Source: Russula earlei
Taxonomy: Eukaryota > Basidiomycota > Agaricomycetes > Russulales > Russulaceae
Reading direction: 5' to 3'
DNA: 64,000 nt
Assembly: GCA_025769875.1 (NCBI GenBank)
Contig: JAGFNK010000019.1
Location: 124,001 to 188,000 of the forward strand
Shown: positions 14,161 through 24,951 of the stretch, piece after piece
Position numbering within the stretch: position 1 is the stretch's first letter
How the letters are laid out: each line of letters begins with the position of its first letter
Position numbers and translations under genes: made by a program
Notes under the pieces: generated by a model
What the model saw: the letters and a program-made list of their open reading frames with translations, nothing else
What the model was told of the DNA's origin: nothing
Database searches by the model: none

Positions 14161-16601
14161 ATGGACGCCTTCAACTCTCGTCTCGAGTCTTTTACAAAGG
14201 CCAGGCGCGTAAAGCATTCGTCTGCAAAGCGTGTCGTGTCCCTCAAATGGCCCCACCCCGCTCACTTCATCGCAACTCCTCACACCCTCACCGAAGCTGG
14301 CTTCTTCTTCAACCCATCTTGGGACGCTCGTGACAATGTCGAGTGTTTTTTCTGTGGAAAGTGTCTCGACGGGTGGGAAGAACAAGACGACCCATTTGCG
14401 ATCCATTGGGATAAGTGTCGAGACGACTGTGCGTGGGCTGTCGTACGTTGTGGGTTAAGTGAGGATGTTGATCGCAATGGAAAGCGCGTATCCCCTTGTC
14501 ACTTCTCCTTTACTACAGTCTCACCATGGCCCCATAGCTTCGCCTTCAAAGATTCTAGCCGAAAACCCGATGGAAAGTCGATGGAGAAGGCTCGGTTGGC
14601 AACTTTCAGACTGAATGATTCATGGCCACATGATCATGTCAAGGGGCACGGTGCTAACTCGACCAAGGCATGTCCTGCCTCTGGTTTGGTTATCCTGATT
14701 TCTTCATTCCTGTAGATGGCAAAGGCGGGATTCGTATTCACTCCACAAACGCCTGGTGATGACACTGGGACGTGCCTCTACTGCCGTGTCTCCCTCAGCG
14801 GCTGGGATGAGGATGACAACCCTTTGTGAGCCCTCGGATCATTGACCCATCCCGTGCCATATTGATTATACATAGGGAAGAGCATCAGAAACGGGTCAAC
14901 AAATCTAACCTCTCTTGTCCCTTCTTTCCCGATCCTCCGGCCCCAAAGGCAAGATCAAGAACGACCTCGTTGCGCTCGACAGCCCGACCCAAATCGCGCG
15001 CGGGTTCGAGACAACCTCGCCTTGCAGCTTCCGAGACTTCTGCATCGCGTTCTGATGGCGATTCCCACCCTCCACCTCCACCGCCCCGCCCCGCACAGCG
15101 CAGTCGTACGACGTCGATGGTATCAGCTGCCAAGCAAAAAGATGCGTCTGATGTCCTTCGGCGCTCGACGCGCTCGTCTCGTGCAAAAGCACCGTCAGAG
15201 GTTGAAGAAGATACGAGCGGTGCCGAGCTTCTCAAGTCGACTCTCGGTCAAAGCCGTAGCAAGTCCTCAGGAAAAGGAAAGAGCAAAGGTCCCATCGAGG
15301 TGATCGAGGAAGCAGACGAAGACGGCATACCACGCGCAGCATTGCCAACAAAACAGCGTGTCAGGGGCAAGGAAAACGTTGCTCAAGACACCAAAGTGCC
15401 GAGACCCACGCGGACCACAAAAGTTATCCGTACTAACGATACAGAGGAGGAGGCTCACCAGCCAAGGCACCGTCTGCCGAAGAAAGGCAGGGCTGCCTTC
15501 GACGAGCGAGAGGAGAGCACTCCGGACGTGGATAGCGAGAACGATGTGCAACATGCCGGGAAGCAGTACCGAGTCGTCGAGAGCGTATCTTCGAGGGAGG
15601 AGTCTGCGGAGGAGATAATACCAAAGAAGGTACAGGCGCTGGTGAAGAAGACCAAAGGGAAGACACCAAAGGAACCAGAGGGTGACCAGATGGATGGGAC
15701 AGGCGCCCCGTCTCGCCCGGCAAAGAAGGCGCTCTCAAAGGTACCTACTAAGCCACGAGGCAAGCCAGAGGCGATCGGGGACAGCAATGAGGGCTCAGGC
15801 GACGAGCTGGAGGATGTCAAACAGACTGCAGAATCACTCCCTTCACCCCATCCTGGCAAGGATAAGACTCAATCAAGACTACAGGCTCCCCTGGAGGGTC
15901 TCGATAGAGCATCTTCGCAGTCAAGTGAAGAAGCAGTCGTTCCGTTCCCATCGCCTGTGAAAAGGTCAGGGAAAGGTAAAGCGAAAGGCTTCGAATCTGC
16001 AGACATCACAGTATCACACCATACGCGCGGCGGGTCTTGGATGACTTCTGAATCAAATAGTTCTCCAAAGTCATTAGCGCTCAACGGGAAAGCCTACGCA
16101 GCTCCTGGTGCAGCCCCGGACGTTCAGAATGATATAATAGATATCGATTCTGACGTCGCTTCAACTCCTATCACACCTCCTCGGAAAACAAGTGAGATGG
16201 CCGTTCTATCGGAGAACATGCCATGCATGGATGTGGATAGCGGCGCGGTTGCACCTCCAGACGGCCCTCGATCCCCGGAGCATCCCGCAGCCCCTGCCTT
16301 GCGCCATGAAGAGATCCCTGGGACGCCTCCACCCCCATCATCGTCGCTACTGTCTGTCTCCTCTACCACGTCAATGACCAAAGTAGAGGGCCACACGGAT
16401 ACCGAGACGCTAGTCGAGCCCACGCCTCTACGGACGAATGGTTCGCCGCTGACGGAAGAAGAGCGCATGATGACTGTCGAGCAGTGGATCCGGCGGGAGA
16501 TCGAGGTGCAGTACGAGCAGTTAAGGCGGGATGGGGAAATGAAGATTCGATCATTCAAGGAGCGGGCGGAGGAGGTAAGACGGCAGATCGAGGCACTGTG
16601 A
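14161..16601 (+). CDS. BIR-domain protein, BIR1/survivin-like chromosomal passenger
   Basis: Two N-terminal BIR zinc modules are visible. The first reads EAGFFFNPSWDARDNVECFF with CFFCGKCLDGWEEQDDP and HWDKCRDDC (14300-14430). The second reads KAGFVFTPQ, then GTCLYCRVSLSGWDEDDNP and the ligands H and C after the next splice (about 14715-14930). A Ser/Arg/Lys-rich tail of about 500 residues follows, with repeated KGKGK/KGKSKG patches. The C terminus is a predicted helix: WIRREIEVQYEQLRRDGEMK then IRSFKERAEEVRRQIEAL. This layout of two BIRs, a long disordered tail and a C-terminal helix is that of fungal Bir1, the survivin-like partner of Aurora kinase and INCENP, not of an apoptosis inhibitor. 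Introns lie near 14443-14517, 14668-14715 and 14828-14876. The first intron boundary is ambiguous. Confidence 0.82.
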
Positions 16602-16773
16602 TATACTTTCTAGCACGCCCTTATTTTTTATTCTTTCGACTTCCACTGTTGTATGGACATTCGTTCGTTCTTCGCTGCGATGTGAGAGAATTGAGTTCTA
16701 AATCCGCATGGGCCGTGGGCTAACGACACGACACCCCATTTTTCAAATTTCTCCCTCAACCTCTGACACCACC

Positions 16774-18308
16774 ATGTTCAGCCCGTTATTGCTCACCATC
16801 GTCGCTCTTTTCCTTTCCTCTTTCACCTCTGTGCGCGCCTCGCCGTGCGTCGCCTTTGACATCAACTGGAATCTGCTAGCTTTTGGTCTTGACGGCAAGG
16901 ACTGGAACGCTGGCACTCAAAACACCTGGGCAACCGGTGCGTCTCCGATGGACGGCATTCTCCTCGCGTCGAGTTATGTTGATTTTCGTCGTCCTCTTCA
17001 TCGCAGGTACCGCGGCTGATATCACCGCGTCTGGGCGTCCGTGAGTTGCATTCGCTCGGTCTCCGAGTCGATATTGGAGTACGCTGATTTCTTTTGCTTC
17101 GCAGACCTTTTGATGGCGCAAATACCACTTGCTTCCTCTCACAGGCAACTCCGTCTCCGTCTCTCGAGTGCGCTCGGAAATGACGTTGCGTTTGCGTTTT
17201 CCTCCAGTACACGAATGCCGTCTACGTAACCAACGGAGACAAGTCAAGTCCCTCGAGCATACACATCTATGACGCGACGGCCAAGTCGTGGTCCGTGCAG
17301 GCCGTAACGACCGGCTCATTTGACCCTGCGTCTTTCAACGCGATTCTCGACCACGATACAAACCTGTTCTGTACGTTTTCGCCTGACTCGGTCAGCACGA
17401 CATGACGAGCCGTTGACGACTTGGCTCTGCAGACGCGTTGTCACATGGAGTATTGTTCTACTTAGACATGGGTCTCCTGAAGGCAGCCAATGCCACCGCA
17501 CTCCAGTGGGTGGACGTTGAACAAGCTCCTTATCCAAGCGGCTACCAACCCGTGATGGCTCTCGCTCAAAACCATGTCTTCTTCCTCAATGTTCCTGGCG
17601 TGGCGGCCGGTAGCGCAGCCATCTATGTTATCCACTGTGAGCCCCACTCAGGGTCATCTTCTCGTGACTCTGGGTCAAGGCTGACGTGGCCACTTTGTGC
17701 TAGTCAACTACTTCCAGCCTCAGGCACAGCCGTTCCCAGCATCTAGTGGATCGATCCCTGCGACCCACGGCCAGACCGCATCATTCTTCCAAGATTCAGG
17801 GGTACGCAGGATTTTTTAAAACCTTTTGGTTGCATTCATTTCATCCGTATCACCCCGATATCAGGTGCAACAAGCATTCGCGTTCGTCCCAGATGATGGT
17901 TCAGCCACTTACGTGCTGAACGTCGAGACCAACACGACCCAGATTCTCGCAGGACCAAGTACAAAGGACCCGGGTGCGACCTATTTTGCAAGCACCACTT
18001 CACTGGTTCAGCTGGATAGCAAGGGTGTCGTGTCGTATCTGCCGTTCAACGCAAACGATACGACCGCAAATGCGGCAGCCAAGTGGAGCCCGGTAGTGAA
18101 TCTTGCAAATGCCGCACCACCGACAAGTGGCACGCCAACGGCGACCGGTACGGGTAGTTCGGCGCCCTCAGGAACGGCAAAAACAACAAGCAATTCATCC
18201 ACCAACTCGTCCGGGTCGAATGGTGCAAGTGCGTTGGTCGCGCCAGGCGGAGTTCTGGGTGGATTTGTAAGCGCGGCGATGCTAGCCTGCGCTGCGGTGT
18301 TATTCTAG
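16774..18308 (+). CDS. Secreted GPI-anchored protein, propeller-like, unknown function
   Basis: The start at 16774 gives a signal peptide (residues 1-22, MFSPLLLTIVALFLSSFTSV then RA). A mature ectodomain with a WNLLAFGLDGKDWNAGTQ segment and repeated short strands follows: AVYVTNGDKSSPSSIHIYD, FYALSHGVLFYLD and AFAFVPDDGSATYVLNVET. These resemble kelch/propeller blades. The C-terminal 60 residues are Ser/Thr/Gly-rich (TSNSSTNSSGSNGAS). They end in a hydrophobic tail (GGFVSAAMLACAAVLF) with no residues after it, typical of GPI attachment. About six short introns are needed. Several N-glycosylation sequons are visible. Cell-surface location is inferred. No enzymatic motif is recognised. Confidence 0.7.
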
Positions 18309-18479
18309 CCTTTTTTTATTTTTTTAGAATTTAGTTAGGCTCGTTATTTAGGCTGACCACGTGTGGCATTAAACAGAACTTTATTTTATTGTTCGCTGTT
18401 TACTTGTCATCTCCATCCGCTTCCAGGTTCACCTCTTTACCCTCTTCTAATCATTCATCATCCTTCGGCTGGCCTGACC

Positions 18480-19032
18480 ATGACGAAAAACACACTCTCG
18501 CGCCACTCTTCTCAGCCCCCAGAAGACTGGGACCACCCAGAATCAACGATGGACACCTCTACCTCCAACACAGTAGCATTTCCTTCTCAAGGCGGACCTG
18601 ACGCTGGCGAGGCTCTCACTCCCGACGCACGCAGCGGCCGTTCAGGAAAACGTACCCTCAGCGATCTCCTAAAACTACACGCCGAAAAGGGGACCAACGT
18701 GCATTGTACCGCGGAAGAAGCGACTCGATTAGAAGAACTCTTGGGACAATGGGTTGGTCATTCTTTCATGCTTCCCCCCTCCCCCCCCCCCCCCCCTCGC
18801 TCATCCACGTCGTGCTGGACTGATTCTGGTTTATCTTTTTATTTCTTCTCGTGTTCGCGTTGGTGCGTATGGACAGATCAACTCGGGTTCGTCACCGTAC
18901 GAAGGGGACGACGACCTTTTCCCACGGTCGCCTGATGACTCGATCATGCTTGTGCACCGCTCGTCCACCTTCCATTATATCGTTGGACGCCCACCGCACG
19001 GTCAGAGCGAGAGTATTGCTCTCGAATCATGA
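18480..19032 (+). CDS. Small unrecognised protein, two exons
   Basis: Exon 1 (18480-18752) begins MTKNTLSRHSSQPPEDWDHP and ends RLEELLGQW. A 123-124 bp intron containing a long C tract joins it to exon 2, which begins INSGSSPYEGDDDLFPRS and ends GQSESIALES with TGA at 19030-19032. The protein is about 140 residues, hydrophilic, with a short predicted helix (RTLSDLLKLHAEKGTNVHCT then AEEATRLEELLG). It has no signal peptide. The clean exon-exon continuity supports a real gene. I do not recognise the family. Confidence 0.55.
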
Positions 19033-19732
19033 CAGTCCATCCTTTCCAAGCACCCACTCACACCCTACTAGTTCATCTTCCCCTTTGCTCCTGTTCTCAT
19101 TACCGCCTATCGCACCTCTCTATTTTGCGTGCCATATACCCCGCCCGCCTTCCGCATCGCTGTCCAGGCCTTGCACTTACGAATATTGATGACTTTGTTA
19201 CGACTTCTCACGACCTTTCATGAAATTTCATGCGTTGTCCTTGTGATAGCTGTTTCCTTATTACATTCTCGCGACACCCTTGTTCACCTTGTTTATAATT
19301 CACTTGCGTATATTCTCCAGATTTTCTGACCGTGCTAAATTGGGGAGTGCTTCGCAGGAATCGAGGCCTTCATTGTTTATTACTTCTTTCCTTGACGAAT
19401 ACACCTAGCCCACAATCTACCATAGCTTTGTTCAGTTGCTGTTCATAGTTGCACGCGAAAAATAAAAATAGTAGAAAAATTTAAAGCCGACTATCGATGG
19501 GGGGAGATTGTACAAGAACTACAACATAACAGGTAACCCGGGCCCAGATGCGAATGTCGCATGTACATGTACAACACAATCGACAGGATGATGAGATCAC
19601 GTTCTCGTCGGCCTCACTCCCTCTGCCTCAGCCGCCATCTTCGTTCAATCTTTTGCGGGTTTACAATATGCGTGCAAGTGCTCTCCGATGAAAAGTGGCA
19701 CGAAGTGCTCTTTAATCGCCAAACTCGCGGGC
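19033..19732. other. Intergenic, no gene seen
   Basis: Convergent gap between the small plus-strand gene and the minus-strand P450. It is C/T-rich in its left half and A/T-rich near 19450-19490, which would suit 3' UTRs and poly(A) sites. No conserved open frame is seen. Confidence 0.5.
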
Positions 19733-21814
19733 CTAGCCAAATAGAACGACTCGTCTCAGCGACGTATCACCGGCACTGACAGAGCTCCGCAAGACCCACC
19801 TCGCCTCGTCCACCCGGAGTTCGAATCGCCGAAAGACGTTCGCTATGCCCATGTGAATCTCGGCGTACGCCAGGTTCACCCCGAAACAGCTCCGAGGGCC
19901 CTTCGAGAACGCGCTCAACGCCGACTCACAGGCCTTCGCGCCTGGTCCTAGCCACCGCTCGGGCCAGAACGCCTCCGGGCGCTCGTACATGAGTGGGGAC
20001 CGGTGCACGTAGCAGAAACTCTGGCCCACGACCGTCTGCGCACGCCGGCAAAACGTCAGCGAAAAAGGTGATGGAGTCCCCCAAGGGACGGAACGGCGGA
20101 TACGGTAACGATGACACTGAAACTCACGCCGCCTGGGATGAACGCGCCTGATATGAGGGCGCCCTGGGGAGGCACAACACGTGGGTGTCCGATGACGCCG
20201 GGGAACATGCGGAGGCCTTCCTTCGTGACGGCGGCCTACAAAGAAACATAATAAGTCGGAAAAGGGGGGGAAACGTAATCCCCTCCCCCCTCCTTGGCTC
20301 TCCAACTATCGTCAGGGCCGCAGGCGTACCAAATAAGGCAGCTTTTCCAGGACCTCGTATCGGGGTACCTCCTCCAGCACAGGCCACGCCTCACGTAACT
20401 CTGCTTCGAGCCGCCGACGCACATGCGGATCATGCAGAACATAATATGCTGCGACCGTGAGCACGATTCCCGTGGAATCCGCACCCGCACCGAGGAGAAT
20501 GAGGGCCTCGTCTATGAGGCTCTGGCGTGACGGTAATGCGCGCCCCTTGTTGGCCTCGGGCGAGAGAAGCGCATGATAAATGATTTGGTGTGGGGCAAGC
20601 GTAAGTTCAGTAGGGTCGCGAAGGACGGCGTCGACCTGCGCGGCTAGAAGCTGTGGGAGTGCGGAATCACACAGATCAGCGCCGCCAGAAACGCGTGGGA
20701 TGTAGCACGCCACCGGCGTATTGAGAAGGGGGAAGAGAAGGTGGGCGTAATTAACGGACCTCACGCAGGCGGAAAAGCGCGGACAGAACGGGCGAGCCTG
20801 AATTCTTGGCAAGCCAGGCAGGGAAGTAGTGCAAGAGTTTGACGAGGAAGCTCGAGTACTTGCAGAGGCTCAATATGGGAAGCATCGACTCGAGCGCGAC
20901 CACGATCTCTGCTTCAAAATCCGGAGCCTTCGTGGCCTCGAGGGACTTGTTATAGCAGAAGAGCGTGAGCACGTCAGTCGCGAAGCAACGAAAGCCAAGG
21001 TAGAGGTTGCTGGATTTCCCCGCAGCGTATTGCTCTGCGAGTGCATCACATAGAACGTCGACCTGTCAATCAACGTAAGATGCGTGACACGGCCGACAGG
21101 AAAATGACAAGAAAGCTAACCCGTTCCTGTAGCAGGCCCTGCATCTTGAGAATCGATGATCGAGAGAACATTGGACTGAGCACATCCCGACGTGGTTTTG
21201 CGTCTTCGTATTTGATGAAACACGCTGAGGACTGGTCCGTGTCAAACGCGCCGTACACTGCAGAGTCCTTATCCCACTTGTTCTTCAAGTTGTAGATATC
21301 ATTGTACGCATGCGGATTGGCAAAATGCAACTGCTCGTCCAATGGGGATAAATCGAACCCGTGGGAGCGACCAACTTGGACGACGTACCAGATTTGGCTG
21401 CACACGAATGATGTCGCCTGCGGTTGGAAGGATAACGTAATGCCATGTCAATTGGGGGGGGACGAGTCAATCGTTGCGAGGAGCAGCGGAAACGAAGAAG
21501 GAAGAAGGCCCACCGTACTGGGAGTGAAGATCATCCCGTATGTCCGAGAGGGAGATTCCCCTGACGAATTCCTGATGAAACAGCCAGTATGTCGACGCCG
21601 CGGCCAACTTTGGGCCAGGAAAGCGAGCCAGTGGATGGAGGTAGACGTTGTAGAAAGCAGAACAAATTACCCAGGTCAAGGCAGAAACGATGACCGCGAG
21701 AAGGACATGCTGGACTGAGATTGTTGCGGTCAGCGAGCGGACAAAACTGAAACTTGTATCGGGCTGCATCGCAGGAGCTGACGGGTAGGGGGGGCGGGGC
21801 GGGGCGGCGACCAC
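19733..21814 (-). CDS. Cytochrome P450 monooxygenase (microsomal, class II)
   Basis: The N terminus has a membrane anchor (VQHVLLAVIVSALTWVICSA) then the proline-rich hinge HPLARFPGPKLAAAS (about 21620). I-helix GAGADSTG lies near 20500-20480. The K-helix ExxR is present as KEGLRM (about 20215). RPEAFWPERWLGPG lies near 19960. The heme-binding loop FSKGPRSCFGVNLAYAE (about 19905-19855) supplies the cysteine thiolate ligand. The last exon ends LRRVVLFG. The start is 21814 or the in-frame Met at 21769 just before the anchor. Seven or more introns are implied. The order of motifs is complete, so the gene looks intact. Substrate is unknown. No reductase or other biosynthetic gene is adjacent. Confidence 0.85.
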
Positions 21815-23845
21815 AGTGGCAGCGAGGGGAAGCCATGGTGGGTTTTATTACCGTCTTCGGGTTACTGAGGGACAACCGTGACCCAAACCCTTGATATCTG
21901 AATTTGATGGACGGAGGCACGCAGGACGTCCCAGAAAGATTTAGTTCCGCCTCAGCTAGTCAGCGTGACGGTGTGGTAAGTTCTCGAAGCATGTTGCTGA
22001 CCGGAGGGACGATAGAACTGAAAGAATTGATTGCGCCCTACAGCCGGGTGAACTAAACAAGATGATGTTGATCATCTGAGTCAATACGGCCTTCCGGTCC
22101 GGGGTGGACATGCTCGGTCGATCCACCATCCTTTCCTCTCATCTCAGTTCAACTGGGTCAATTAACAGTCGGCAGACCACCGCACTTTCCATGCTTGTGG
22201 TGAGCTCACTTTCATGAAAGACGTGGTGCAACAGAAAAGTCACACATCATTACCAAAATGCTAGGAACTAATTAATTACTGTAGCTCTATTCGACAACAA
22301 ATTTTATTGCGCATCCCACGCAAGTCTTTCTTCGGTTCTTGCCATAGATCTCCATTCATACAGTTGTTATGGGATGTTTTGATACAATATGCACGCCACC
22401 TTGGAATTCCATATGGATGGCTAGATAAGGTTCGACATCGCCGGCTGAGTTGTGGGTGACAAGTTCCGTCAGAGTGGGTAGAGCAAGGGATCATATGTGC
22501 AACCGAAAAAAAGACAACCGAGTAAACCCGGATTTGCAGGGCCATTGTTCTGGATGTAAAAGGGCAGCGATGTGAAAGCTGCTGCTCAACGTGCTTTTCG
22601 TATTTTCGTGGTTGTTGTGTTGTTACTTGATGGGCCCTCACTTTGGGTAGCTACGCTGGAAAGGCTCTTCCGCCAGCCCCCAGGACTCACCTCGTCTTGG
22701 TAACCTGGCCTCTGTTGACGTGAGCCTATGGTGCCGGCAGTCGTGCGACGCGTGGCCTATCTCCCTTGGTACTTCGGCCACCGAGAATATCTCTATTGGT
22801 GTCCGAATAGTCGGGGCCGGAGCAGAAGCGCGCGCCTCTCGTGGAGCAGATGCAGGCCACAAGGACGCCCCCGTCAATGCGCCACATGCGACGTGGCCCA
22901 AAAGAACGCAACGATAACCCTCCAATGGAGAGTATGTAAGCAGTCATTTCGCAGAGATGACCAACAACCCCACGGTGGGGAATAGGTACACCAGGAGAGG
23001 ACAGTCCGATATGTGGACCGGGCTACCCGTCATCGTTCGCGTACGAAGTACAACAGGGTGGAGAATATTTGTGTGTACACACGTGCTCCAATCCACCCAA
23101 TGCCAACGCGAGAGAGAGAGAGAGGGAAGAACTCGCGTATTACCAACGCCCGCAGGAGCAGGATCCTTCGGCGCCTTCTGAACTCCTCCGGGGGACTGCA
23201 GTTGAATTTCGTTCGCACTTGAGGCCAGGTCGGACTTACAATAAATAACATTAAGACTACTTTCCTTTTTCGTCACAAACATATTTTGTCCCTCAATTTG
23301 CTTTGGCATGTATAAATAGTACGGGCGCTGCAACCACGTCATGTAGGCCACAACCAGGGGAGTTGTCGATGTGCATGGACCACTCGTTCGTCATATGCTA
23401 TGTCATTCTATTAGGCTGACACTGCATGACATCGCGGGGTTACAGCTCACCATAGGCGTGATATTTATTCGAGAAGGCAAGGAGGTGACATGGGTCATCT
23501 TCATGGATCCAATTGCAGTCCTGCCAAAGGGAATCCTCCGCAATCATGAATATTAACTCCAAGTCTCTGAGCTGGAGTGCAACTGGCACCACCAACAAAG
23601 CTGGCTTTGACTTGCTCCAGATCGTCATTTGTTTCTCCTGGAGCCATTCCTGTTGACGGAATACCCACTTCGTGGTGCTCCGAGTCAAGTGCATCGGGTA
23701 TCTGACACCCAGTGAAAACGGCATATTTAGTACAGCGACTGGGTGAGTGGATGTCGGTCTAGTCCGTATGGTTGGAAGCTCATCAGTGAGGTGTGGATCG
23801 AACTGCTGTCACAAGAGCAGCCATCCATGGAGCGAAAGGGTGGCG
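21815..23845. other. About 2 kb without a recognised gene
   Basis: This lies between the P450 start and the left edge of the duplicated NLR unit. Short frames on both strands carry no recognisable motif. A 16-bp GA microsatellite lies near 23109-23124. The left end probably holds the P450 promoter. The rest may be decayed repeat sequence. Confidence 0.45.
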
Positions 23846-24951
23846 TAGGCGCCCTCCACAACACCATTTACACTTTGGCCTTGACGTGAATGGAGCAATG
23901 ACTGGAATTTGCCCACAACACCATGACGATCTCTGAATATTGCCAGGTGCGCGCACGCGTCCACTCAAAGCCTCGATCATCATAACTTGCGAATAACGTA
24001 TGCCTTTGCTTAGATTGCTTACCTGTCGATCCTATTAGAGTGGGAAAAATCATGGCCACGTGCTGTGTTGCATCTTGGAATCATCGTTTCGAGTCTAGTC
24101 CTCTCCTCGCCACCAACCATCTGGCACTTGGAATATTCACAACAATGACTGATCTATACAATCCTTTGCTATACTATCACCACTTGGCCCCATCCTTGTT
24201 TGCCACATGGAGGTTGAGCAAAGCAAAACCCTATGTTACCCTCACCCATGCACAGATCACGCACGGCCCTCAGTCCACTGTCTGTACATGTAACGCTGGA
24301 TGTTCCTTTAGTAGGTTATGGATGGAATGAATTTGTCGTTGAGTTGTTTGGTCATCTGAGCTCGCTATTGTGGTCCCATGGCCTCTATACTGGGGCGGCC
24401 GTGGGGCCTCCCATAGAGATTTCTCGTTCCTTGGCCTTTGTGCTCTGGGGGGTTGATGATGGGGTTAGGGTTAGGCGGTGATGGGATCGTCGTCCGCGAT
24501 CCATGGGCCGGCGTGGTTATGGCTCCTCCAAGAACGTTCCACCGTCTAGACTATGGACGACCGAAATCACGAATGTCTTCATGTTATGGTCATGCATGTC
24601 AAGTAAACCACTTTGACGTTCACCGAACAACATACATACCGTTTTTGGGGCTTGCCACAGTTGGGTGTACGCACCACTGGCATCTCAGTCCTTGTATGCA
24701 TTGTTCGAACGTGGTGCTCCTGTGAGTGTTGAGCAATGCTTCCATTTAAAGCAGGATTGAAAAGCTAACGGAAGTAGTCCTTCCGCCCTCGACCACGATA
24801 TCGCGGGCGTTGGTACGTGCCATATCTGGTTCCAATTCCAATTCCACTGGAGGCTGTACACCGCGGGAGCTCCTTGCCTAGTCCAATCCTCATTGTGACT
24901 GACTGTAGGAGGTATTGGGATTTCCATCACAAGTTGTTCTCTCCCACTTCG
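23846..24951 (+). repeat. Upstream flank of duplicated NLR unit, copy 1
   Basis: This segment matches 46792-47564 plus 49427-49693 in direct orientation at high identity, interrupted in the second copy by an inverted-repeat insertion. It leads directly into the NLR-like start at 24952. No coding function is evident. It contains two tandem telomere-like hexamers near 24461-24475 (GGGTTAGGGTTAGG). It presumably carries the promoter of the NLR-like gene. Confidence 0.8.

Noticed and set aside
23109..23124. GA-rich run as a regulatory element
   Set aside because: It is a simple microsatellite in a gene-free stretch, with no neighbouring promoter to serve.
24817..24951. Upstream in-frame Met (MPYLVPIPIPLEAV) as the NLR-like start
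   Set aside because: The peptide before MASTTASATFQS has no domain character, and the domain begins right after 24952. The longer start remains possible but is less likely.
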